Source: Eriocheir sinensis (lineage: Eukaryota > Arthropoda > Malacostraca > Decapoda > Varunidae). Taken from it: a stretch of DNA of 64,000 bases. Where the stretch lies: contig NC_066535.1 in assembly GCF_024679095.1 (NCBI RefSeq), forward strand, positions 2,357,307 through 2,421,306, written 5' to 3'. Shown here one piece after another: positions 10,950 to 22,859 of this stretch (the first letter of the stretch is position 1; each line of letters begins with the position of its first letter). Position numbers and translations under genes: made by a program. Under the pieces are notes generated by a model that worked only from the letters and a program-made list of their open reading frames with translations, was not told where the DNA came from and made no database searches.

Positions 10950-11060
10950 AAATCTACAAAACCTCACCCTGAGAAACGGGTCAAAAAGGACAAATCAGCC
11001 ACATTATTGTTACTAAAGACTAACACGACATTTGAAAAAGCAGGCGTTTGCCTCTTACTC
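10950..11060 (-). repeat. dispersed repeat module B, copy 1
   Basis: On the minus strand it reads GTCGTGTTAGTCTTTAGTAA, AATAATGTGGCTGATTTG and TTTTGACCCGTTTCTCA. These match, in order, 24262-24440 (+) and 48203-48370 (+). The class of element is unknown. Confidence 0.75.
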
Positions 11061-11142
11061 TGCTATTACGTTCACCCAGCCTTCTATTTTCTTGTATTCC
11101 CCATCCCTTCCTGCTCTTCATTACGAGTGAAATTTATTGGCT

Positions 11143-11245
11143 AAAATCGCCACTATAAAAATTGCCTGCGCCATGACGGGCTTCGGTCTACCGCTAGGCC
11201 CCTGAAGAAAGCCTACCGGCGCTATAGGCGAACACGTAAAAAAAA
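11143..11245 (+). mobile_element. SINE 3' fragment
   Basis: CGCCACTATAAAAATTGCCT, GCGCCATGACGGGCT, GGCCCCTGAAGAAAGCCTA and GGCGCTATAGGCG, followed by GTAAAAAAA, parallel the 3' body of the tRNA-derived SINE at 16544-16862. The tRNA-like head is absent, so this is a 5'-truncated copy ending in an A-tract. Confidence 0.75.
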
Positions 11246-11249
11246 AAAA

Positions 11250-12769
11250 AAGAGAGAAGACTACAAGCTCTTTACCTACCAGGTAACCACATAATATCTT
11301 CCTATATTTAATAGTGTCGTGCATGTTTATTTAGAGGATGTTGTGTATTTGGAGGAGGTTTTCGGTGTGGTTTGTTTTTGTTTTTATTTGTCTATTTGTT
11401 AGCACTGTTACGCAAGAACTACTGGCCCGCTTTCTATGAAATGGTGGGAAAGCGGAGAGCGGGCCGAGAAAGAGCCTATTCAATTTTGAGAAAATCCCGA
11501 TAAATAGTAATCGAGTGATTGAGAGTAAGGATGAAACTAACGACCAACGTAGGGGTGACCCGGCCCCTATCCGGTAAAATCCAATACAATAAGAGTGATT
11601 AAATGATTGAGGCCAATTGTTTATCTGTTGTCTGCTGGGTTTTTTTTTTCAGAATTATTTAAAATCTACCGGCCAAATGTTCTTAAAATTGGCGGTAAGG
11701 CTTAGCGAGACTGGACGGCTTATCTTTGACATACGAGTAGGTTTGTATTCTCCGAACACTCGCGTTGTTTATATTGATCCTTACTGACAAATCTACAACA
11801 ATCCACTATTCGTTATCACACATACTAAATATTCACTTACAAACCGAAAAGATTTTAACCATTGTCATATAAAATTTATTACAAATCAGTTTAAAATAAC
11901 TGCGCATATGTTTATTATTTCAGTACATGCCGAATCATAACAAAATCATATTCTGCCTGTCTCACAACCGTATATTGTTAATCCTTAATAACTAACCGAA
12001 TAAAAGTGAATCCAAATCTCAGCTTTGTAACACTTATATAGTCTTTAAATAATATTAATGGGAACGCACAGCTGTTTAGAAATGTGTCCTCTGCGTGTCT
12101 TCTTAACAGTCAACAGAGCGGCATTATGTATCACCAGCGCCACTGAGAGACTTCAACTGTGACAGAAAATTGATTCACCTTTAAACGAAATCATATATTT
12201 TCAAAATGTTAAAGGTATCCCTGTGTAAATGCAGTTAAGACCATTACCCTTAACGCCTTTTGGTCACTGACTAATGGTGGTCACAAACTGTAAATATGGT
12301 GCTATCCATCAGCCTCGTCTGCGAGTGCACACGCCAGGCTGCCTCTCTTTCACTTGTTTGGCGAGTTTCTTTTTTTTTCTCTCCTTTCCGTAGACCATCT
12401 AAAAACTTTGCCCCACTTTTACCAGTGTCATAGATAGTGGTGGTAGGAAGAGAACGTGTACTAGCAGTGATGGTGGTTGTGTTAGAACTGTGGGTGCTGT
12501 TTGGACTGGTGGTGGTGTTTGATAGAACTGGGCGTGGTGTTGGTATCGGTGGGGGTACAAAAAAATGGTGGTGATATCACCGGTGGTGGTATTGCTTGGA
12601 GTGAATAAACGACGGTGATCACGGGATGTTGCCATGACCCAAGTCTTGATTATTGACTCATCCACAGAAGATTGAAAGTGTTCATTATCGTCACTCCCTA
12701 TCAATATACAGAAAGCAATTGTTTTTTTATCCATTTATTCCTTTTTTATTTTTTGGGGGGGGCGTGATC
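11250..12769. other. AT-rich single-copy sequence
   Basis: No repeats apart from a GGTGGT-like triplet patch at 12430-12600. A small imperfect hairpin (GGCCCGCTTTC against GAAAGCGG and GCGGGCC) lies at 11423-11467. I see no gene. This is one of the longest repeat-poor stretches in the window. Confidence 0.55.

Positions 12770-12856
<87 letters not shown>
12770..12856. repeat. (GT)n microsatellite, about 85 bp
   Basis: Uninterrupted GT repeat. The valine/cysteine or histidine/threonine frames across it are artefacts. Confidence 0.97.
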
Positions 12857-13574
<718 letters not shown>

Positions 13575-13575
13575 A

Positions 13576-13576
<1 letters not shown>

Positions 13577-13618
<42 letters not shown>

Positions 13619-13862
13619 TCACCACCACCACGGCCTGATCACGTGTTGGGCTCGTAATCGCCAGCAGGTACCCTTCCGACATGAGCAAGTGCTTTTTATC
13701 GTCGATCTCTGGGTACTGCCAGGACCTCACAGACCACACCCCCCACCCCCCTTGCTCAAGGGGGGAGAGTAACCACTCCTAGTCAACGGAAATAATTCGT
13801 CCTGAGCGGGCTCGACCGTGAAGCCTGGCAGCGCAGCGCTCTACCAGTTGCGCCACGGAATG

Positions 13863-13865
<3 letters not shown>
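13577..13865 (-). mobile_element. tRNA-derived SINE, minus strand, with AC tail
   Basis: Read on the minus strand from about 13860, the head TCCGTGGCGCAACTGGTAGA has a tRNA A-box (TGGCGCAACTGG). A stem with the loop CTGCCAG (anticodon GCC, glycine-like) and a weak B-box region (GGTCGAGCCCG) follow. A roughly 180-bp unrelated body runs to 13616, where the minus-strand sequence becomes (AC)n (13577-13614). A second GT tract (13867-13908) abuts the head. The head is too diverged to be a working tRNA gene. Confidence 0.75.

Positions 13866-13866
<1 letters not shown>

Positions 13867-13908
<42 letters not shown>
13867..13908. repeat. (GT)n abutting the SINE head
   Basis: Starts within about 5 bp of the tRNA-like 5' end of the minus-strand SINE, so the element is bracketed by the same dinucleotide on both sides. 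Confidence 0.95.
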
Positions 13909-13910
<2 letters not shown>

Positions 13911-14887
13911 GGAAGGGGACATTCTATTACCCTAAGCATACCGTCTGCCCATTCTTAGCGCCTGGCGTGGGCGTGACTGTCTGGGCTGGAACACGCTCGG
14001 CGAGGGACAAAGGCGACGCCTCGGTGATGGTCTTGTATACGAGAATAGAAGCGTTTTTGAATTTTTAATTAAACGCAAGAGGTGTAAGGAAACGGAAAGA
14101 AAGAAAATAATGTATTGTTGATTATGGAAGAAAGGAAGCGAAAACGTAAAATAAATTAGAACTCTGTACCTAAAGCATATTAACACACATACGTAATTAT
14201 ATTCAAATAAAGTCTTTGCCCATCACTGTCTCTCTTGCGTATAGACATTTTCAATCCTTATACTCTCTACGTTGGTGCAAAAAAAAGTAGCTGTAATGTA
14301 TATTCCCGTGTAACATTATTAGTAGTAATAATGGTATTAATAGTAGTAGCAGTAGCAGTAGTAGTAGTAGTAGTAGTAGTAAAAGTAGTAATGTTAATAG
14401 TAGTAGTACTAGTGGTAGTCGTAGGTGGAGGAGGGACAGGGGCAGTAGCGGAAATAACGGCAACAGTGAGTCAGAAACAAAAGGGGAGCATATATGTATT
14501 CAGCAACATTTCGACTCCGGTAAAAAATGAAAAGAACGTCCAACTATTACAAACGCGGAAAATGTATAAAAGAAAAGTTATTCATTTAGTTATGCTGAAG
14601 CGGGTGTGTTTGAACTGCCAAGAGAGAGGAGAGGAGGGGAGGGAGGGATGGCGAGAGAGAAGGAAAGGGGAAGAGGAATGGAGAGAGGGAAAGAAGAGGG
14701 AGGTGGAGACAGACGGACGCGGTCTTTGTCATGGTAATCCCTTCAGGAGCAAAGCCATTATTTGAGTTATGATGGACGTTATTGCAGGACAGGGACGAGG
14801 GACCAAAGGAGGGAGGCGAGGGAAGGGAAGGTAGGAGTGGAGGCTAGGCGACGACTCCACCTTGTCAGAAGAGGCTGCTTACCCCTG
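13909..14887. other. single-copy sequence with an (AGT)n patch
   Basis: An imperfect (AGT)n lies at about 14330-14420, and purine-rich sequence at 14620-14700 and 14790-14850. No gene was recognised. Confidence 0.55.
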
Positions 14888-14995
14888 GTGCGGGTCTGGC
14901 CAAGTGGAAGTTGATTTTTTTTTTCTCAACAAAGGAGACAGCTCAAGGGCAAAAAAAGGAAACAATAATAAAAAAAGCCCGCTACTCGCTACTTC
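14888..14995 (-). repeat. dispersed repeat module M, copy 1
   Basis: On the minus strand: AGAAGTAGCGAGTAGCGGGC, TTTATTATTGTTTCC, TGCCCTTGAGCTGTCTCCTT and TG plus an A/T tract. The same order occurs at 48000-48082 on the + strand, inside the composite repeat there. Confidence 0.75.
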
Positions 14996-15691
14996 TAAAA
15001 AAAAAGAATTATTAACATTATCCTACACTATCTTTAATCCCTTCGTACGCACCAAGTGACGTACGATTATTTAGGCGTTCAGGAAATGAATAAAAAATGC
15101 CGAAACTGATGACGTTTGACTGGTGACATTGCATTATAGGTCATCATTATCGGTTATATGTTTTGGCTTCCGCAGCTACAAACGTGGACTGCCCTGCCAC
15201 GATGCCAAACTCTTACGATAAATACACCGCATGTCGTGCACCAAATGACTGAAGTTTTTATTTTATTTGGTGTTTTCTTTCATTCCTTCATGAGTTCCTT
15301 AGCCTGCCACTCGGGAAAACAATCGTAATGACTTCCTTAGCCTAGCCCCGGAGGAAGACGATCGTAAAGTAAAAGGAACAACTCTCAAAACAGTAAACAA
15401 AAGAAAAGATAAACTGCAATTTGTGTCTGAGGCTGTGTATTATGTGGGCTCACGGCGCCATCAATTGTTGTGACGAGTCTGCCGGGTTGATGTGTTTCCG
15501 GAGGCTCAAGGGTCAAGGCTCTCGTGAAGGCAAGGACGAGGAGCAGGAGGAGGAGGAGGAGGAGGAGAAGAAGGTTGTGAGGCGCGGCACTCCAGCCATC
15601 GATCTTTGCCCTGCTTGAGGCGATTCACAAACAGACTCTTCACAATGACCCAAAGTTTTCTGGATGTGTTGTCTGTGAATGTTTTACCGTA

Positions 15692-15699
<8 letters not shown>
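14996..15699. other. single-copy sequence with a (GGA)n patch
   Basis: Contains an imperfect pair of TTCCTTAGCCT motifs about 47 bp apart near 15297 and 15344, and (GGA)n at 15537-15570. No gene was recognised. Confidence 0.5.

Positions 15700-15764
<65 letters not shown>
15700..15764. repeat. compound (CT)n(AC)n microsatellite
   Basis: (CT)n about 40 bp directly joined to (AC)n about 24 bp. Confidence 0.96.
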
Positions 15765-16255
15765 CATGAAGTCACGTGTTTGTTTCCTCCACTTTTCCTT
15801 CTTCTCATGAACAGGTCGTAGCGTGTTTTCCCTGTCATAAGATCGCTAAGTCGCTCTCTTTCTCTCTTGAACAAACAAACGAAGTCGAGGCGGCTGTGGC
15901 GTTCCCCGGGATTGGTACTTGCCTATAGAGTGGCGTGGAGGCGTGAGCGGGCGTGGGCGTCATCGTGGCCCTATTACCGTGGCATCCCTCGCCCTTCGTT
16001 TGTCTCGCCGGCCGTAGTGCGCTGCCCCGGTTTATTTTCGCGTTTTCCGTGTTTATTTTCATCTTAGTGAAAACGAGTCGGTTTATTTTTTCCATTGTGA
16101 GGAAACCTATTTGGGTGTTTCTGCTGACACTTGGGGGGAGAAACGCATTTCCTTTGATAAATGATAATAATTTGTCACTACATATGAAATAAATTAAGAA
16201 AATTAAATTGACTAACGGCACTCATAATATGCTATTTACGTAAAAAAAAAAAAAA
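15765..16255. other. single-copy sequence
   Basis: Locally GC-rich at 15890-16030, then AT-rich, ending in an A-tract at 16241. No gene was recognised. Confidence 0.5.
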
Positions 16256-16262
16256 ACAAAAA

Positions 16263-17045
16263 GACGAGGAACATCATTGCTTCAACGCCTTCTGACACAT
16301 TCACACTCCGTCCACAGACTGATGGCTACTTGTGTATCTACCGATGTTTATTTGGCATGATGAAGACGAGGAACATCATTGCGCCATCTCCTTCTAACAC
16401 ATTCACACTCCGTCCACAGAAGGGAGGATAATTGTGTATTTACCGATGTTTCTTTGGCATGATCAAGACGAGGAACATTATTGCGCCAACACATCCACAC
16501 ACTCACACTCTGTCTAGCTAAGTGTGTATTTACCGATATTTATTTGGCGGTGGCTGAGTGGTAGCGTGCCGGCGTCGCGTTCGGGAGGTCCAGAAGGGAC
16601 GTCGGTTCGAATCCTGGCCGGTACACAACTGGGATTTCTCAGTCACCGCCGAGTGGCCACATGCTGCCCTGAAGACCACCTATCAACCCGGACTCTAGAT
16701 AATCTCTCCAAGGAGAGGCTCAAAGATGAGCTCCGGGGGGCAGTATGAGCCAATGCAAGATGGCGCCACTATGAAACACTCGCCTGCGCCACAACGGGCT
16801 GGGCCGACCATCAGGCCCCACCAGTGAGGAAGCCTAATGGCGCAATAGGCTGCGATGTAAAAGAAACATTACTGCGCCAACAACCCAGACGCATCAACAC
16901 CACAGACCCACCAAACGGAAGGCTAAGTGTGTATTTACCGATGTTTATTCGGCATGATCGATAAGGCGAGCAACATTACCGCGCCAACACATCCAGACGC
17001 ATCAACACCCCATCCACAGACCCACCAGGCGGAAGGCTAAGTGTT
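16263..17045 (+). repeat. 102-bp tandem repeat, about 5 units, interrupted by a SINE
   Basis: GACGAGGAACATCATTGC-like starts lie at 16263, 16365 and 16467, exactly 102 bp apart. Each unit also carries CATTCACACTCCGTCCACAG, GTGTATTTACCGATGTTTA and TTTGGCATGAT. Two further units (about 16864-16965 and 16966-17045) continue after the SINE at 16544-16862. Confidence 0.93.
16544..16862 (+). mobile_element. tRNA-derived SINE, full length
   Basis: The head GGCGGTGGCTGAGTGGTAGC contains an A-box (TGGCTGAGTGG) and a B-box (GGTTCGAATCC) follows at about 16601. The body is about 240 bp and ends GGCGCAATAGGCTGCGATG then TAAAAGA. The 3' half is shared with the fragment at 11143-11245, which shows it is a dispersed family. 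It sits inside a 102-bp tandem array whose sequence breaks at TTTATTTGGC on the left and resumes at AAACATTACTGCGCC on the right. About 15 bp of the unit is missing and no clean target-site duplication is visible. Confidence 0.85.
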
Positions 17046-18224
17046 TCCATCTTGCTCCAGCGGTCTCGAGTGACCCGCGAGTCCCCGGGGTATGGGCGAG
17101 GGGCTGCCACGAGTCTCTTAAGCTGGGCGGCGTCTGACAAACATTGGCGGCCTGGTAAACACGTCCTGACCCTCCCTTGGCGCCCTCCCTCCCCGGCACT
17201 CCACCCTCCCGCCCCTCCCGCCACCCAGTGCCTCCCCTCTCTTCCTTCTCTTCCTCATTCCAGCCTCCCATTTCTTCCTTCTTCTCTCCAGTTCCTCCTT
17301 CACGGCATTTCACCCTCCAACTATGCTCCTCTCCTTCCCCCTTACCATTCTTCCTTTCCTCTCCTTCCTTCCTCTCTCCGCCTTTGCTCAGTGCCTCCTT
17401 CCCCCACATCCCATTTGCTCCCCTACATCCCCTTCCCAGTTCCTCCTTCCCTCCTCCTCCTAGTTTCACCTTTACTACGCCTATATGTTCCTTCCTCTAT
17501 CTCTTTTCCAGTTCTTTTTCCGCTTCCAAGTACCATCTTATCCGCCGTCCAGTTCCTATTTCCCTTCGGCTTCCATTTCCTTCTCCTCATTCCTAGTTCC
17601 TCTTTTCCTTCTTCCAGTTCTTCCTCTCATTTTTCCAGTTATTCTTCCTTCCCAGTTCCTTCTTCCCTTCTCCGAGTTCCTCTTTTTCCTTCGCCTTTCG
17701 TTTCCTTTTTCATTCTGGTTCCCGTTTTCCTTTTTTTTCAGTTCCTCCTTTCTTCGTCCTTCGCCTTTCATTTCCTTTTTCATTCTAGTTCCCGTTTTCC
17801 TTTTTTTTCAGTTCCTCCTTTCTTCTTCCTTCTCCTTCCTCCTAGTTCATATTTCCCTCTATTGTTTCCTTTCTCCCAGTTTCTCCTTTCATCTTCCTGT
17901 TTCTCCTTCATCTTCCAATTCCTCCTCGCGTCCCAGTTTCACCTCCTTCCCAATTCCTCCTTCTCGCTTCCTAGTTCCTCCTTCACGCCTCCCAGTTCCT
18001 CATTCCCGCCGCCGCCCTCCGCTTACTGCCGCCCAGACTCCGCATCCACCGGCCCCTTCAGGCTCGTCACTCCCCTCGTCTTGCTTCCCTCTTGTCACTG
18101 GTCGAAGGAGAGGAGGATACGATACTTCCTTGTTACATGTTTTTGCTCCTGCTTTCACATTTTTTTGGGGGTCCGTTTCCTCCTCCCTCTCCTCCTTCTC
18201 CTCCTTCACCTTCTCATTATTTTT

Positions 18225-18640
18225 TTCTTCTTTTTTCGTCTCCTAACTCCTCCTCTTTCTTCTCGTCCTCCTCGTTGTGCCCCTCCTATAAATCCTTTTT
18301 TATCCGTTTTCCTCCTCCTCCTCCTCCTCCTCTTCTTTGTTTCTCTTCGTCTCCAAACTTTTTTCTCTTCTTTTTTCGTCTCCAAACTCCTCCTTCTTTC
18401 TTCTCGTCTTCGTCGTTTTGCCCCTCTTTTACACTTTTTTTTTCTCCGTTTTCCTCCTCCTCTTCCTCCTCCTCCTCCTCCTCCTCCTCCTCCTCGTCTC
18501 CACCTTCTCTTTTTTTTCTCTTCGTGTCCAGTCTCCTACTCTTTCTTCTCGTCGGCGTTGTTCCCCTCCTCCTCCTCCTCCTCCTCCTCCTCTTCCTCCT
18601 CTCCATCTTCACCACCACAGCGTTGATCCATCTCTCCCTC
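18225..18640 (+). repeat. about 140-bp tandem repeat, 3 units, inside the pyrimidine tract
   Basis: TTTTTCGTCTCCWAACTCC-like sequence recurs at about 18233, 18373 and 18513. Each is followed by TTTCTTCTCGTC, GTTGTGCCCCTCC-like sequence and a (CTC)n block of variable length. Confidence 0.8.
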
Positions 18641-18899
18641 ACCCCAATTCTTCTCTCCAGTCAATTTATTCGTTGTCTCGCTCGAGTTTCCTTCCCTTAT
18701 TTTAAAATCCCACCCCCCTCAAACTTAGGCTTCTCATTCTTCTTTATATTCATTTCTATCCTTCTGCAAAACTTTCCTCTTTTTCCCCGCGTCTTCCTTT
18801 TCCACTCCATCTTTTTTTCTTTTTCTGTAATCTTTTTTTCGTTTTAAGACTTTTTTAAGCTATCCTTTCTTCGTTCGGTTTTGTTCCTTCATCGTATCC

Positions 18900-19740
18900 T
18901 TCTTTCCTGTTGGTTTATCTTTCTTTCTTTCTTCCTTTCCTTTCCTTCTTCTTCCTGCCTGCTTGTTTTTTATCCTTTTTCTTTCAGTTCCTTTCCTCCA
19001 TTCCCCTCCTTCCTGCATGATCCATTTCACATCCTTCCTTTCTTTCTTCCTTCCTCTTCCTTTCTGTTTGTCCTTCTTCCTGCCTGTTTGCTCTCCTTCC
19101 TTCCTTCATCTCTTTCTTCCTTCCTTTCCTTCCTTCCCTCCTTCGTTCCATTCTTCCTTCCTTCCATCCTTCCTTCCTTCCTTCCTTTCTTTCTTTCTTT
19201 CTTCCTTCCTTCCTCTCTACCTTCCTTTCTTCCTTCCTTTCTTCCTTTTTTTCCTTTATGCTTTCCATCCTTTCCTCTTTCCTTAATTCCTTCCCTCCTT
19301 CCTTCCTTCCTTCATTCATTCCTTCCTTCCTTCCTACTTGCCTTCCTTTCGTTCCTTCCTTTCATCCTTCCTTCCTTCCTCTCTTCCTTCCTTTCTTTCT
19401 TTTTTCCTTCATTCTTCCCATCCTCTCCTCTTTCCTTCCTTCCCTCCCTCCCTCCCTCCTTTCATCCTTCCTTTCCTTCTTCTTACCTTCCTTCCTTCTT
19501 CTCTACCTTCTTCTCTTCCTTCCTTTCTTCCTTTTTTCCTTTATTCTTTCCATTCTTTCCTTCCTTCCTTCCTTCCCTCCCTTCCTTCCTTTATTCCTTT
19601 CTTTCTTCCTTCCTTCCTTCCTTCCTTCCTTTTTTCCTTTTTTCCTTCCTTTCCTCTTTCCTTTCCCCTTCCTTCTTTCCTTCCTTCCCGCTTTCCCTCC
19701 CTTCCTTCCTTCCCTCCTACTTGCCTTCCTTATGTTCCTT
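18900..19740 (+). repeat. imperfect (CCTT)n microsatellite, about 0.85 kb
   Basis: CTTCCTTCCTTC repeats dominate with CTTT and CATT interruptions. Tetranucleotide slippage is the simplest explanation. Confidence 0.93.
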
Positions 19741-19904
19741 CCTTTGATATGTGTGCTTCGCCTTCGCCTCGTTTGCCTCTTCACGCCCCTTCATTGCGTT
19801 TTCAAGTGCTTCCTTCCCTCCATTCCCTCTTCCTCCTTTGGCTCTCTGTTCCGCATCCCTGAGCTCCCTTTGCTCTCTACAAGCCGTTTCACTTACTTAC
19901 TTCC

Positions 19905-20870
19905 TCCTTCACATGACCCATTTCACATCTTTCCTTCTTTCCATCTCTCCTTCCTTCCTGCTTGCGTATTTCATGTTTTATTTTGTCCTTCCTCATCTTC
20001 CTACTACTTTAACTTTATCATCTCAGTCAATATTCTTCCCTTTTTTCATCCCTTTTGCTACTCTGCCTCCTTTTTTCTCTCTCTTCTTCCTACGCCTCCT
20101 CCTCCTCCTCCTCCTCCTTCGACGATCGCATCTCACGTCTTTCAGCCTCCTCCGTCTCCTGTTTCACTTTCTTCCTCCCACGCATGACCCATTTCATATT
20201 CTTCCTTCCTTCATTCATTCATTCATTCATTCATTCATTCATTCATTCCTTTCTTCCTTCCTTCCTTATCCTGTACATACTTCGTAATGATTTTTTTGAA
20301 GCGCTTGTTATCTACTTTCCTCTCTTTCTACTTTAACTTTTATCATCTCGCATATGCTCGTCCATTCTTTCATCCCTTTTCCGCCTTTTCGTCCTCTTGT
20401 TTCTCTTCCCGCCACTTCGTACTATTCTTCCCCCCCTTCCTCCTCCTCCTTCTCCTCCTTCTTCGACCTTCTTATCCCGTGTCCCTCAGTTTTCTTCGTT
20501 TCACTTTCCACTTCCTTCTACGCATGATCCATTTCACATCCTTCCTTCCTTCCTTCCTCCCTTCCTTCCGTGCGTGCTCCATATTTTTTTTTTCTGAAGT
20601 GTTTGCTTTCTCCTTTCCATTCTTCTACTTTATCATCCAGCTCATTTTCCTTCCATTCTCATTTTTTGCTCTTCCACCATCCTCTGCCACCTCTTCTCCT
20701 CCTCCTCCTCCCCCTCCTCCCCCTTCTCCTCCTCCTTCGACCTCCTCATCCCGTCTCTTTCAGCTTTCTTCATTTCCCTCAAGTTATTCTCAGCCTCCCG
20801 GAAAGACTTGGCCGCGTGGGGGAGTTTCTGATTTAGTCGTGTGAAGAAAGTTTCCCTGATTAATCGCATT
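19905..20870 (+). repeat. diverged 270-340-bp tandem array inside the pyrimidine tract
   Basis: CATGACCCATTTCACATC or a close variant occurs at 19911, 20181 and 20521, with an outlier at 19016. Each unit goes on to a CCTT run, a CTTTATCATCTC-like motif, a (CTC)n block and TTCGACC or TTCGACG. An (ATTC)n expansion fills one unit at 20210-20248. Confidence 0.7.
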
Positions 20871-20908
20871 TTACTTTACACCTCAAAGAAATTGGAAGTC
20901 GGTCCACA

Positions 20909-20909
<1 letters not shown>

Positions 20910-20968
<59 letters not shown>

Positions 20969-21015
20969 CAGACAAATAGACACAGACAGACAGACAGACA
21001 GATAGACAGACACAG
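20910..21015. repeat. (GA)n followed by (ACAG)n
   Basis: (GA)n 20913-20966, then CAGACAGACAGACAGATAGA-type tetranucleotide repeats. Confidence 0.93.
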
Positions 21016-21593
21016 ACAGACATAAAGAAAACGAAGATAAAAGAGAAGGGCCGAAAATTAAAGAGGAGGAAGAGAAAGAAAAGTAATGTTCTTCGTTACG
21101 TATGATAATTAGTCTGTTTAAAATCATCATGCAGAAAAGAAGAAGAATGTTTTCTTTTCCAAACATAAAATTTTCAAGGAGGAGGAATTCTTGCGATGGA
21201 AGTTGAGCGTCCTGAAGTTTGTCTCTGTCTCACCGCGCCGCCGCGACTCCGTCAGGCGAACAGGGAAAGTTTGAATCCCCGGGGACGTGGGTTTGGTGAT
21301 TACTATTTTATTATTATTGTTGTCATTATAATTATTGTCATTATCATCATCATCATCATTATCACACTACAATTACTTCCCTCAGCAGTAATATCCTTGT
21401 AGCAGTAGAAGTTAGGCTTCCCCGCGATCGTTTTCACTAGAATACGTTGTACAAGGCATTATGCGTTTTCTGCCATGCATTTAAATGACCGTATGAAACA
21501 ATTCGAGCACATGCAATCCAGGCACGTAATAACTCTAAACATTGCATTTATTATCTCATCTGAAGGACTGTCAAAAGGCACTGTTTTTGCCTG
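21016..21593. other. single-copy sequence with a short (CAT)n
   Basis: No gene was recognised. An ATT/ATC-rich patch lies at 21300-21365. Confidence 0.5.
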
Positions 21594-21960
<367 letters not shown>

Positions 21961-22859
21961 AATCATGATCGTCATTATCATTACCATCGAAAACGTCAAC
22001 AACTACAGCAACAACATAGAGTCGTGAGATCGCCTTTCATCGCACCTTGCCCTCGCCTTTTTTCAAACACTTTTTTGTCATGTTCACGTGGTAAAAGTGG
22101 AGCCCAGGTAATTAATGAAGCTAATTTGCACCTGCGTCCCTCCTTTGAAGAATTACTACTTAATAAAATCAGCCGCTCAGTCAGCCGCTTTTGGTGTTTG
22201 AGAAAAGTCTGATGTCAAAATGTTGCCCTGAAGAGGAAGCGATAAAATTCCAGATTACGTTTTATTTTTAAGTTTACCAATCAGAGACAGTCGCACAGCA
22301 CTCACCTTTATGTGGGCGAAAAAGGTGAGAAATGAGAGCGAAGGTGAGAGCGGGTGAGTAGGGGAGGAAACAAAAAAACAACAGCGTGACAAAGACGATT
22401 AACACGGAAATGACTTAAAAACGTAGCCGAGAGCAAAATAATGTTATAACGTTAATGAATACGGTTCCAGCATTCACTGTGAAACGAAAGCGCTAAAGAA
22501 AGGACGACAAAAAATAATAGGAATAGGAGACAGGAAAGAGATAATTATAATATGAAGAGAGACAATGGCAGAAATTTTGTAGTATAATAATATAAACTCG
22601 AGAGAGAGACACCGACCCCCTTCCCACATCACCCCCCACCTCACCCCTCACCCTCCCACACACATAGCTACTGTGTGTGTGTGTGTGTTTGTACGTTTCT
22701 GGGTATCTTATACACGGCAAGCGTCTTTCTCCCTTAATGACCAAAGTTTCTCATTTTTTTCCCCCTCGCCCCACCAGACACCTTTTTCTTGCGCCGCGTC
22801 GAGAGGGATCTAATTACCCGTACGAGTGTGTGTGAGCGGCGGCGGTATTGAGACTCTTC
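21961..22859. other. single-copy sequence
   Basis: Repeat-poor apart from a short (GT)n at 22673-22688. No gene or RNA was recognised. Confidence 0.5.

Larger units (their letters stand above)
17160..20850 (+). repeat. 3.7-kb polypyrimidine-rich tract
   Basis: The + strand is almost all C and T for about 3.7 kb, with only scattered purines. Sub-structures include a 69-bp duplication at 17690-17830 (CCTTTTTTTTCAGTTCCTCC twice), the 140-bp array, the CCTT tract and the 270-340-bp array listed separately. All three + frames stay mostly open and give serine/phenylalanine/leucine/proline-rich translations up to 524 codons. These lack domains, a methionine context or any non-compositional signal. 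Confidence 0.9.

Noticed and set aside
11423..11467. Structured RNA hairpin
   Set aside because: Short interrupted stem without a known motif; not distinguishable from chance.
17052..18626. 524-codon plus-strand frame
   Set aside because: Serine/proline/phenylalanine/leucine-rich translation of C/T-only DNA. Overlapping frames are equally open.
18881..20187. Frames of 288 and 309 codons
   Set aside because: They follow the CCTT tetranucleotide repeat and pyrimidine bias and show no protein family.
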